Part shown: positions 1-5,795 of the stretch, piece after piece
Numbering within the stretch: the stretch's first letter is position 1
Layout: the number at the start of each line of letters is the position of its first letter
Assembly (NCBI RefSeq): GCF_938028185.1
Contig: NZ_CALJAH010000455.1
Span: 1-5,795 of the forward strand
Length of the DNA stretch: 5,795 bases
Direction of reading: 5' to 3'
DNA from: an uncultured Cardiobacterium sp.
GTDB lineage: Bacteria > Pseudomonadota > Gammaproteobacteria > Cardiobacteriales > Cardiobacteriaceae
Notes under the pieces: generated by a model
The model's database searches: none
What the model was told of the DNA's origin: nothing
The model's input: the letters and a program-made list of their open reading frames with translations, nothing else
Translations under genes and position numbers: made by a program

Positions 1-2
1 CC

Positions 3-584
3 GCCTGGCCGCCCGCGCGCGTGCCGGACGGCATTGAGCGCCGCTGGACATTCAGCCGCGCCCCCGACGCCAGCCTGGAAGACTACACCGCCCTCCTCGT
101 GCCATTTGGCACCCCGGTCGTCGCCGTCATCGCCTGGAGCGCGCTGCGACTGGATCAGCTCCTGCAACAGCTCGGCGTCCCGGCGACCATCCTCGTCACC
201 ACCGTGCTGATACTCCTCGCCTTCTGCGCCGCCTTTCTCGCCATCAGCAACTACTGGCTGCGCCAACCGCAGCGCCCGCCGCTGCCCGACCTCATCCTCG
301 CGCGCGACGGCATCCACCACGGCAAGACGCACATCCCCTGGGCGGGCATCCGCGCCGTGGAAGAAGACCGCTGGCACAGCAGCGACGACAAACCGCGCCG
401 CGCGCTGAACCTCTACTGGCAGCCCCACGCCAACGCACGCTACCTGCGCCACCGCCGCATTGACACCAGCTACCCGGCCAACAGCGACGATTGCGACGCC
501 GTCACCCGGCAAATCGCCGCACACATCCGCCTGCACAGCCCCAACCTCGGCACGCGCCGCGACCTGCCCGCGGTGCGCCTGTAA
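3..584 (+). CDS. Small membrane protein with two TM helices and a possible PH-like domain, probably 5'-partial
   Basis: I do not recognise this gene. The frame is open to the left edge, so the true start may lie outside the window; the first in-window candidate is GTG at 21, which has no Shine-Dalgarno sequence before it. The stop is TAA at 582-584. Counting from that GTG there are 187 residues. Two hydrophobic stretches, about residues 24-42 and 54-76, look like a helical hairpin in the inner membrane with a short loop between. The remainder is soluble and basic. It opens with an LPDLILARDGI stretch followed by IPWAGIRAVEED (roughly residues 88-118), a pattern of alternating strands and a conserved-looking Trp that resembles bacterial PH-like domains placed after a membrane hairpin. 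That domain call is inference from pattern only. The Arg/His-rich C-terminus is probably cytoplasmic. The gene lies 262 bp before recG in the same direction, but the gap and the repeat within it argue against a tight operon. Confidence 0.7.
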   Translation, partial: AWPPARVPDGIERRWTFSRAPDASLEDYTALLVPFGTPVVAVIAWSALRLDQLLQQLGVPATILVTTVLILLAFCAAFLAISNYWLRQPQRPPLPDLILARDGIHHGKTHIPWAGIRAVEEDRWHSSDDKPRRALNLYWQPHANARYLRHRRIDTSYPANSDDCDAVTRQIAAHIRLHSPNLGTRRDLPAVRL

Positions 585-647
585 CCGTCCTTGCAAAGCC
601 CTGTACGGCGTTGCGCCACCACACACGCTACGATTGCCGAACGCATT

Positions 648-749
648 TATAGCGATACACTCAAAGTTTTACACAAAGAACAATGCTGAAGGCGATACGC
701 AGCTGTACGACGAGACAGCACAGTGCGAAACTTTCGGTGGATGGCTATA
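648..749. mobile_element. MITE-like element, ~102 bp with imperfect terminal inverted repeats
   Basis: The left end (648-674) starts TATAGCGATACAC. The reverse complement of the right end (749-723) starts TATAGCCATCCAC. Compared without gaps over 27 bases, the ends match at 21. Both ends finish in TATA, consistent with insertion at a TA dinucleotide, as in Tc1/mariner/IS630-type elements and the Correia repeats of Neisseria. There is no transposase and no room for one, so this would be a non-autonomous element. The left 33 bases, taken from 646, recur at 5712-5744 with 27/33 identity, which supports a dispersed family. The interior is GC-rich and includes GCAGCTGTACGACGAG. Its relation to any named family is inference. 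The right end sits 97 bp before the recG start, so it could influence recG expression. Confidence 0.6.
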
Positions 750-780
750 TAGAGCCGCAACCCGTCGCCCCGCCGCTGAA

Positions 781-814
781 GTGCAAAGATGCAGCCCGCC
801 GCGTGCTGTTGCAC
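781..814 (+). promoter_or_regulatory. Bulged hairpin in the recG leader region
   Basis: GTGCAA (781-786) pairs with TTGCAC (809-814), and CAGC (792-795) pairs with GCTG (805-808). Together these make a 10-bp stem with a five-base bulge on the left arm and a nine-base loop. No T-run follows, so it is not an intrinsic terminator. It lies 32 bp before the recG start codon and could be a leader RNA structure, a protein site, or chance. Confidence 0.3.
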
Positions 815-846
815 AATAACGCCCTTTCCGGCCAAACCCCGCACCC

Positions 847-2907
847 ATGCCCTTCAATCAGCCCCTGACCAATCTCGCCGCCCACGGCGAAAAAACCCTC
901 ACGCTCTTCGCCCGCAGCGGCGTCGAAACCCTGCGCGATCTCCTCACCCACCTGCCGCTGCGCTACGAAGACCGCTCGCACATCACCCCCATCGCCGCGC
1001 TGCGCGACGGCGCCACCGTGCAAGTCCACGGCGAAGTGCTGCACGCCGACCTCGTCCAGCGGCGCAAGCGGATGCTGCTCGTCACCCTGCGCGACGCGGC
1101 GGGCGACTACTGCAAGCTCGTTTACTTCAACTTCTACCCCAGCCAGCAAAAAGCCTTCGCCCCCGGCCGGCGCGGCCTCTTTTACGGCAAGGCGGTGTGG
1201 ACGGTGCAGGGCTACCAAATCCACCACCCGGAAGTGCAATGGCTGGCCGACGGCGAAACGCCGCACCTTTCCGCGCAACTCTACCCCGTTTACCCCACCG
1301 TCAAAGGCTTGGGGCAGGCGCGCTGGCACGAGCTGATGCGGCGCGCGCTGGCGCTGGTTCTGCCGCAACTGCCTGCACAAGACCCGCTGACCGAAGCAGG
1401 CTACTGGCCGCTGCCCGCTGCCCTCACCGCGTTGCACCAGCCGGACGAAGCCACCGCGCTGGACGCATTGCTCGCGCGCGACCATCCGGCGCGACGCCGC
1501 CTCATCATCGAAGAACTGGTCGCGCATCAACTCTCCATCCAGAACGCCCGCCAGCGCCTGCGCGAACAGCGCGCCACTGCACTACCCGCCGAACCGCCGC
1601 TGTTACAACAATTCCGCGCCGCCTTGCCCTATACGCTCACTGCCGCACAACAGCGCGTCTGCGCCGAAATCGCCGCTGACCTCGCGCAAACCACGCCAAT
1701 GCTGCGCCTGGTGCAGGGCGACGTCGGCAGCGGCAAAACCGTCGTTGCCCTCACCGCCTGTCTGCAAGCCATCGCCGCCGGACAACAGGCGGTATTCATG
1801 GTGCCGACCGAACTCCTCGCCGAACAGCACGCCGCCAACATCCGCCGCTTGCTCGGCAACCTCCCCGTGCGTGTCGAAACGCTGACCAGCAAAATGCCCG
1901 CCGCCGACAAACGCGCCAGCCTGCAAGCGATTGCCGACGGCAGCGCCGACCTCATCATCGGCACCCACGCCGTCTTTCAAGAACAAGTCCGCTATGCCCG
2001 CCTCGCCCTCGTCGTCATCGACGAACAGCACCGCTTCGGCGTGCATCAGCGCCTGCAACTGCAAGACAAAACCGCGCCTGGCGCGAGCGTCCATCAGCTT
2101 GTCTTGACCGCCACCCCCATCCCGCGCACCCTCGCCATGAGCCACTACGGCGAGCTGGACTGCTCCATCATCGACGCCCTGCCCGCCGGACGCCAGCCCA
2201 TCCAAACCAGCGTCGTCTCCAACCAGAAGCGCGACGCCGTCATCGCCCGCGTCGGCGAAAACTGCCGCGCCGGGCGGCAAGCCTACTGGGTTTGCCCGCT
2301 CATCGAAGAATCCGACACCCTCGAATGCGAAAACGCCGAAGCGACTGCGGCGCAACTGCAAGCGATGCTGCCGGACATCCGCGTCGCCCTGCTGCATGGC
2401 CGCATGACGAACGACCAGCGGCAGGCGACGATGAACGCCTTTGTTGCGGGCGAAGCGCAACTGCTCGTCGCCACCACCGTCATCGAAGTCGGCGTCGATG
2501 TCGCCAACGCCACCCTGATGATTATCGAAAACGCCGAACGCTTCGGCCTCGCGCAACTGCACCAACTGCGCGGCCGCGTCGGCCGGGGCAGCGCCCAATC
2601 CTACTGCCTGCTGATGTACCAGCCGCCGCCGGGCGAAACCGCCCAACGCCGCCTGCGCATCATGCGCGAAACCACCGACGGCTTCCGCATCGCCGAAGAA
2701 GACCTCGCCATTCGTGGCGCGGGCGAACTGCTCGGCACAAGGCAGACGGGCGACGCCACCTTCCGCGTCGCCCGCCTGCCGCGCGACGGCGATTTACTGG
2801 GCGAGACCGAACGCCTCACCCGCGTGTTGCGTGAACGGCATCCCGACTTTTGCGAAGTGCTGCTCACCCGCTGGACGGCATCGCGCGAGAAATATCTGAA
2901 CGCCTGA
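847..2907 (+). CDS. recG: ATP-dependent DNA helicase RecG
   Basis: RecG is a cytoplasmic superfamily 2 double-stranded DNA translocase that remodels stalled replication forks and branched recombination intermediates. The 686 residues match the family's usual length (E. coli has 693) and align almost end to end. The N-terminal wedge/OB region contains LPLRYEDR (36-43). Helicase motifs follow in order: GDVGSGKT Walker A (291-298), DEQH Walker B (392-395), TATPIPRT (421-428), TTVIEVGVDV (543-552), QLHQLRGRVGRG with the arginine finger (570-581), and the C-terminal TRG region with GELLGTRQTG (626-635). The protein ends in REKYLNA, much like the E. coli enzyme. The ATG at 847 is the only sensible start, because an in-frame TAA lies at 817-819 with no other start codon between. 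No Shine-Dalgarno sequence is visible before it. All catalytic motifs are intact, so the enzyme should be active. No terminator is obvious after the stop. Confidence 0.98.
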   Translation: MPFNQPLTNLAAHGEKTLTLFARSGVETLRDLLTHLPLRYEDRSHITPIAALRDGATVQVHGEVLHADLVQRRKRMLLVTLRDAAGDYCKLVYFNFYPSQQKAFAPGRRGLFYGKAVWTVQGYQIHHPEVQWLADGETPHLSAQLYPVYPTVKGLGQARWHELMRRALALVLPQLPAQDPLTEAGYWPLPAALTALHQPDEATALDALLARDHPARRRLIIEELVAHQLSIQNARQRLREQRATALPAEPPLLQQFRAALPYTLTAAQQRVCAEIAADLAQTTPMLRLVQGDVGSGKTVVALTACLQAIAAGQQAVFMVPTELLAEQHAANIRRLLGNLPVRVETLTSKMPAADKRASLQAIADGSADLIIGTHAVFQEQVRYARLALVVIDEQHRFGVHQRLQLQDKTAPGASVHQLVLTATPIPRTLAMSHYGELDCSIIDALPAGRQPIQTSVVSNQKRDAVIARVGENCRAGRQAYWVCPLIEESDTLECENAEATAAQLQAMLPDIRVALLHGRMTNDQRQATMNAFVAGEAQLLVATTVIEVGVDVANATLMIIENAERFGLAQLHQLRGRVGRGSAQSYCLLMYQPPPGETAQRRLRIMRETTDGFRIAEEDLAIRGAGELLGTRQTGDATFRVARLPRDGDLLGETERLTRVLRERHPDFCEVLLTRWTASREKYLNA

Positions 2908-2919
2908 AGCCATTTGCCA

Positions 2920-2954
2920 TTTACATACACCTTCCCCGCAACCCTGTATGTAAA
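2920..2954. repeat. Perfect 10-bp inverted repeat just after recG
   Basis: TTTACATACA (2920-2929) and TGTATGTAAA (2945-2954) are exact reverse complements separated by 15 pyrimidine-rich bases. The stem is AT-rich and no T-run follows on either strand, so it is a poor intrinsic terminator. It begins 13 bases after the recG stop codon. It may be a protein-binding site, a transcript-stabilising hairpin, or the end of a small element. Confidence 0.5.
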
Positions 2955-2989
2955 CCGCCGATTCCCCCTCCCCCGTGGGGGAGCGTGTA

Positions 2990-3011
2990 TAGACCGGACA
3001 CATGGGTAACA
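2990..3011. repeat. Possible insertion-sequence end remnant
   Basis: The stretch contains GGACACATGGGTAACA (2996-3011), which I associate from memory with terminal or flanking sequence of some IS481-type insertion sequences. No transposase fragment lies beside it and no matching second end is visible, so it would be a solo remnant at best. This is a pattern recollection, not an alignment. Confidence 0.2.
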
Positions 3012-3244
3012 GATGTGCGAGGATATACTGCAAATGCGCAACCTCGCTATAACGGCCAGGACTAAACGCATCTCCCCGGTGCGGAGCAGCTTCCGTCCAC
3101 CTGTTGTCTGAATGACACATCATTACCAAATGCACACCGCTACCGCCCCCTGGCATATCCCCAAAAATCCCCTGAAAAACAAAACATCACATCCGACACG
3201 GCCCGCCCGCAGCGTGTGGTGTGTGTACAACCCGGTGTGAAAAC

Positions 3245-3272
3245 TTGCAAAGCACAAACATTACATTAAGAT
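3245..3272 (+). promoter_or_regulatory. Candidate sigma-70 promoter for the surface lipoprotein gene
   Basis: TTGCAA (3245-3250) is a good -35 hexamer (5/6 to TTGACA). TAAGAT (3267-3272) is a fair -10 hexamer (4/6 to TATAAT), with a 16-bp spacer. Transcription from here would start near 3279 and give a leader of about 65 bases. No clear Fur box overlaps it, although iron control is common for related lipoproteins. Confidence 0.4.
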
Positions 3273-3331
3273 GCCAACCAGTCATGCGGCTGTAGCCAGT
3301 GGCTATATCCTTATCAGTCTTCAACACAAAC

Positions 3332-3335
3332 GGAG
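3332..3335 (+). promoter_or_regulatory. Ribosome binding site that fixes the lipoprotein start
   Basis: GGAG lies eight bases before ATG at 3344. This decides the start over an in-frame GTG at 3299, which would put 15 extra residues before the signal peptide and has no Shine-Dalgarno sequence. Confidence 0.8.
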
Positions 3336-3343
3336 ATCCAAAA

Positions 3344-5653
3344 ATGAAACTAACCAACCTCTCATTGGCAATCATGGTGGCCGTTGGCGTTGCTGCCTGC
3401 GGTGGCAGCGATGACAACAACAGCAACAAGCCCGCTGACCCGCCCAAGCCCTCTACCCCCAGCCAGCCCCAACAGCCGGAACAACCCAAACAGCCGGAAG
3501 CCCCCAGCAGCCAGCAAACCGTTGACCCGACCGGCACCCAGGTCGTAGATGACAAAGACCTGACCAAACAAAACACCGTCGGCACCCTGAACTACATCCG
3601 CCGCGACGGCTCCAAATACGACCGCACCCTGAACCCGACCAAGCGCGCCTCCGCCTCGCCGCTGCTCGGCACCAGCCTGGACGAACAAAACCCGCAGCTG
3701 ACCAACATCGTCCTTGCCCGCCAAGAAATCACCCGCGCCGACGGCACCCCGGTCAAGGCACAATTTGCCGGCAGCGACAACCCGATGCCGCTCAAGGCAG
3801 ACGGCACCCCGATTCCGGACTCCGTCACCAACGATAACAGCCTGCAACAGGAAAACTTCGCCAACGTGGACGTGCTGGCAGGAATGTACAAGCGCAACGT
3901 GGACAACACCGATGCCTTGCACGCCGATGAAGCCAACAACGTGGATGACAAGAACAAGATTAACCGGGTCATCAACGATACGATGTGGTGGGGACCGCTT
4001 AACACACCTAATGAACACGGAAAAAATCAGGTAACACAGCATCCCACCTACAACACAACTCCCTATGTAATTTCCTATGGTGACGTCAATGGTAAAGGGG
4101 AACGTGTTCTCTCCAATGGCTATCACTATACGACTATTAAAAATCGTCTTGATTTGAAGCCAGATGAGAACAATGCTGGCTTAACAACCGATAACGTCGG
4201 AAGACATGAGCTTGACATGACCCAGCGTGATGGGGGGTTAACCGCAATTATCGACCCGCTGAAATGGCAAGAAAAAGGCAGAACCGGAACTGGTACACCT
4301 GCCGATCCTTATGTTTATACCGGTATTAAACACACCGGCAAGGATATTAATGGCAAAGACGTCTATACCTATCGCGGTTTTACCCCACCGGCGGATGAAA
4401 ATTCCACTATCGATTTTGGTAAATATACAATTTCTGCCCGGGCTGCCCATACGGATACAGTTTATGACGGCAGATACAACAGTGCCCGCTACGGCAAGGG
4501 GCTGGTGTGGTGGTCTGCGCCGGAAACCGCTTTCGAGAACTCCGTTTCTCGTGGCAAAACAGAAACTGATGACATTACAACAGCGGTTACTACCAGCACG
4601 ACCAATAATGGCGTTACCGAACTGGCCAAAGAAAACGGCAATGCCGCTACCAACGGTCTGATCCGTGTCGGCGGCGGTTTCTCTACCTTGGGGCAGGAGC
4701 TGACCTACAACAAAGAAGAGAAGAAATGGGAAGACCACCACAATACGACTACCCGTATCTTCGGTCGTTATCACCTCGCCTATGCCGGAACCGGCGAGAA
4801 AAACAAGGGTATCCATCCGGTTGCCATGAACAGCTTCAAGGGCGCCCGCTCTTTCGTTGCCGAAGTAGAAAATACCGCTTGGGACAAGACTACTTACCTC
4901 GGAACCCCCGGCACCAAAGCGACCCAATACAGCATCGGCGCCATCCCGACGACGCTGAAATACGTCCAGTATGGCCGCGTTTCTACCCAGTTGGATGTTG
5001 ATGAAGGCACCAAAGGCTACGCCGACAACTTCATCCGCAACCCGTTCAAGGCGAAAAACGCCGACGACTCCGTCGATGACTACTTCTACCGTGGTACCAA
5101 TGCCACCACCATCGAACAGATGGCGGCATTGCCGAGCGACCAGAAAGCGGTGTACCAGGGACACGCTTTGATGTACGGCATTGACAACGACTTCCACAAC
5201 GCCGGCAAACGCAACCTGCCGAACGCCTTTGCCGGTGCGACCAGCGGCCTGGGCCTGGGCAACTTCGTCGAAGCCCGCGTGGATTTCGGCAAGAAGCGCG
5301 TCCTCGGCGATGTCTATAACGAATGGCTGCTCGACCCGACCAAGGCGACCACCACCCGCGACAACCTCGTCCGCTTCCAGGGCAATATCGTTGGCAACAC
5401 CGTGGTCGGTACCGCTGACCGCACCTACGTCGCCGGTGATGACTGCGCCACCTTCAAGGCATCCTTCTTCGGCGAAAAAGCGGAAGAAATGGGCGGCTCC
5501 TTCAACTCCGTACAAGACCCGCAAAAATACGGCGATGCCTACGGCCAAAACGACTGGGGCGGCGTCTTTGGCGCGAGCAAAGGCGATGGCGGCAACACCT
5601 TCCAGGGTGATGACGGCAACAACAATTACGGCAACAACAACCCCACGCCGTAA
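3344..5653 (+). CDS. TbpB-like, probably Slam-dependent, surface lipoprotein
   Basis: This is a 769-residue lipoprotein predicted to sit on the outer face of the outer membrane. Residues 1-18 form a signal peptide ending in the lipobox VAAC, with Cys19 as the lipidated residue. Gly at +2 does not give inner-membrane retention. Residues 20-58 form a Pro/Gln/Asn-rich flexible tether. The long middle part is hydrophilic and matches nothing I can name; it has two Trp pairs (215-216, 389-390) and LKYVQYGRVSTQLD (538-551). The C-terminal part, from about VYQGHALMYG (603-612), carries the barrel signature of transferrin-binding-protein-like lipoproteins: ARVDFGKK (644-651), FFGEKAEEMGGSF (708-720) and GGVFGAS (739-745). 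It ends in a Gly/Asn-rich tail (746-769). Relatives bind transferrin, haemoglobin, haem carriers or complement factors; the ligand here is unknown. Apart from Cys19 the only cysteine is Cys701. The central codons are clearly AT-richer than the flanks. The gene appears monocistronic, and no Slam or TonB receptor gene lies in the window. Confidence 0.85.
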   Translation: MKLTNLSLAIMVAVGVAACGGSDDNNSNKPADPPKPSTPSQPQQPEQPKQPEAPSSQQTVDPTGTQVVDDKDLTKQNTVGTLNYIRRDGSKYDRTLNPTKRASASPLLGTSLDEQNPQLTNIVLARQEITRADGTPVKAQFAGSDNPMPLKADGTPIPDSVTNDNSLQQENFANVDVLAGMYKRNVDNTDALHADEANNVDDKNKINRVINDTMWWGPLNTPNEHGKNQVTQHPTYNTTPYVISYGDVNGKGERVLSNGYHYTTIKNRLDLKPDENNAGLTTDNVGRHELDMTQRDGGLTAIIDPLKWQEKGRTGTGTPADPYVYTGIKHTGKDINGKDVYTYRGFTPPADENSTIDFGKYTISARAAHTDTVYDGRYNSARYGKGLVWWSAPETAFENSVSRGKTETDDITTAVTTSTTNNGVTELAKENGNAATNGLIRVGGGFSTLGQELTYNKEEKKWEDHHNTTTRIFGRYHLAYAGTGEKNKGIHPVAMNSFKGARSFVAEVENTAWDKTTYLGTPGTKATQYSIGAIPTTLKYVQYGRVSTQLDVDEGTKGYADNFIRNPFKAKNADDSVDDYFYRGTNATTIEQMAALPSDQKAVYQGHALMYGIDNDFHNAGKRNLPNAFAGATSGLGLGNFVEARVDFGKKRVLGDVYNEWLLDPTKATTTRDNLVRFQGNIVGNTVVGTADRTYVAGDDCATFKASFFGEKAEEMGGSFNSVQDPQKYGDAYGQNDWGGVFGASKGDGGNTFQGDDGNNNYGNNNPTP

Positions 5654-5673
5654 GCATTCCCCGCTTGAGCATC

Positions 5674-5702
5674 AAAACGGCCACGCAAGTGGCCGTTTTT
5701 TA
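5674..5702 (+). terminator. Strong intrinsic terminator after the lipoprotein gene
   Basis: A perfect 11-bp stem, AAAACGGCCAC (5674-5684) with GTGGCCGTTTT (5689-5699), encloses a GCAA tetraloop of the stable GNRA type and runs into T residues (5696-5701). The stop codon is 20 bases upstream. The A-run on the left arm means it could also work for transcription coming from the right. Confidence 0.95.
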
Positions 5703-5711
5703 TTAGGGCTG

Positions 5712-5795
5712 TTTATAGCGATACTCACAAAGTTCTGTACAAGGCGCGTCGTTGTAGCCGCAAAATCGTCGCCATGCCGCGAACGGTGCGCCGAG
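5712..5795 (+). mobile_element. Second copy of the MITE-like repeat, cut by the window end
   Basis: TTTATAGCGATAC (5712-5724) is identical to 646-658. The ungapped match continues to 5744 with 27/33 identity overall, including the shared AAAGTT. Beyond that the sequence diverges but stays GC-rich, with GGCGC near 5743 and GCGCC near the end as possible internal pairing. The right terminus is not in the window, so length and completeness are unknown; the end coordinate is simply the window end. It begins 10 bp after the terminator of the lipoprotein gene. Confidence 0.5.

Larger units (their letters stand above)
585..846. other. Intergenic region between the membrane protein gene and recG
   Basis: This 262-bp gap contains a MITE-like repeat (648-749) and a bulged hairpin (781-814), entered separately. 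The first 60 bases include CTGTACGGCGTTGCGCC (601-617), GC-rich and similar in flavour to the interior of Correia-type small repeats. I see no intrinsic terminator for the upstream gene and no convincing -35/-10 pair for recG. Short reading frames that cross this region have no Shine-Dalgarno sequence or recognisable protein content, so I call no gene. Confidence 0.6.
2908..3343. other. 436-bp noncoding region between recG and the lipoprotein gene
   Basis: I see no protein gene here on either strand. The left half is dense in small inverted repeats: 2920-2929 with 2945-2954 (10 bp), 2968-2974 with 2977-2983 (CTCCCCC/GGGGGAG), 2999-3003 with 3013-3017, and 3017-3022 with 3042-3047 (GCGAGG/CCTCGC). 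None is followed by a T-run on either strand, so none is a clear terminator for recG. The middle holds the short palindromic pair AATGA/TCATT (3111-3124). The stretch 3159-3190 is A-rich. The right end carries a probable promoter and ribosome binding site for the lipoprotein gene. The length and repeat content suggest the scar of earlier insertions, plus regulatory sequence for the downstream gene. Confidence 0.6.

Noticed and set aside
745..1530. Minus-strand open frame of 261 codons crossing the recG start
   Set aside because: It is mostly antisense to recG and runs into the repeat element. Composition and lack of motifs mark it as a shadow.
1603..2646. Long minus-strand open frame (347 codons) opposite recG
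   Set aside because: It lies wholly within an unmistakable recG. The translation is low-complexity Gly/Ala/Asp/Val, typical of the antisense of GC-rich codons.
2968..2983. CTCCCCC/GGGGGAG stem as a recG terminator
   Set aside because: The stem is GC-rich, but the sequence after it is not a T-run on either strand, and the effective loop is very small.
3288..3310. TGGCTATAT near 3300, resembling the right end of the MITE-like element
   Set aside because: Only about nine bases match 742-750. The bases further in do not align, so I cannot support a third copy.
3299..3343. Upstream GTG start that would extend the lipoprotein by 15 residues
   Set aside because: The ATG at 3344 has a well-placed GGAG and begins a textbook lipoprotein signal peptide. 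The extension would disrupt it.
3737..3811. Two 15-base near-repeats (GACGGCACCCCG core) 60 bp apart in the lipoprotein gene
   Set aside because: They encode two ADGTP turns with common codons. There is no longer tandem structure, so this is a minor local duplication or convergence.
4238..5548. Long minus-strand open frame (436 codons) opposite the lipoprotein gene
   Set aside because: It overlaps a complete lipoprotein gene with a lipobox, ribosome binding site and terminator. The antisense product is Val/Gly/Ala-rich and has no ribosome binding site or recognisable motif.
1..5795. CRISPR array, tRNA, rRNA or riboswitch
   Set aside because: No regularly spaced direct repeats, tRNA cloverleaf or recognisable rRNA or riboswitch core was seen on reading both strands.

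Overview
The window reads as chromosomal DNA of a GC-rich gamma- or betaproteobacterium, probably one living on animal mucosa. RecG aligns residue for residue with the enterobacterial form along most of its length. The second large gene encodes a lipoprotein of the transferrin-binding-protein-like (Slam-dependent) surface class, best known from Neisseriaceae, Pasteurellaceae, Moraxellaceae and Cardiobacteriaceae. A Cardiobacterium-like source would fit, but that is inference: there is no rRNA or other decisive marker here.

Layout, with all genes on the + strand: (1) 3-584, the 3' part or all of a small two-helix membrane protein with a possible bacterial PH-like domain, open at the left edge. 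(2) 585-846, an intergenic gap holding a ~102-bp element with imperfect terminal inverted repeats (648-749), which looks like a MITE, and a bulged hairpin (781-814) before recG. (3) 847-2907, a complete recG. (4) 2908-3343, a 436-bp noncoding stretch rich in small inverted repeats, with a possible fragment of an insertion-sequence end and, near its right end, a plausible promoter and a clear ribosome binding site. (5) 3344-5653, a 769-residue surface lipoprotein gene. (6) 5674-5702, a strong intrinsic terminator. (7) From 5712 to the window end, a second copy of the start of the repeat found upstream of recG.

The genes do not look like one functional unit. RecG is a housekeeping DNA repair helicase. 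The lipoprotein gene has its own promoter region and terminator and looks like an independent surface-exposed accessory gene. No Slam translocon or TonB-dependent receptor gene lies in the window. The lipoprotein gene is the most notable item: it is large, has one recognisable C-terminal beta-barrel signature, carries an unusual Asn/Gly-rich tail, and has a central segment of about 430 bp at ~44% GC between flanks near 60%, suggesting mosaic exchange of part of its exposed domain. The repeat pair suggests a family of small mobile elements in this genome.
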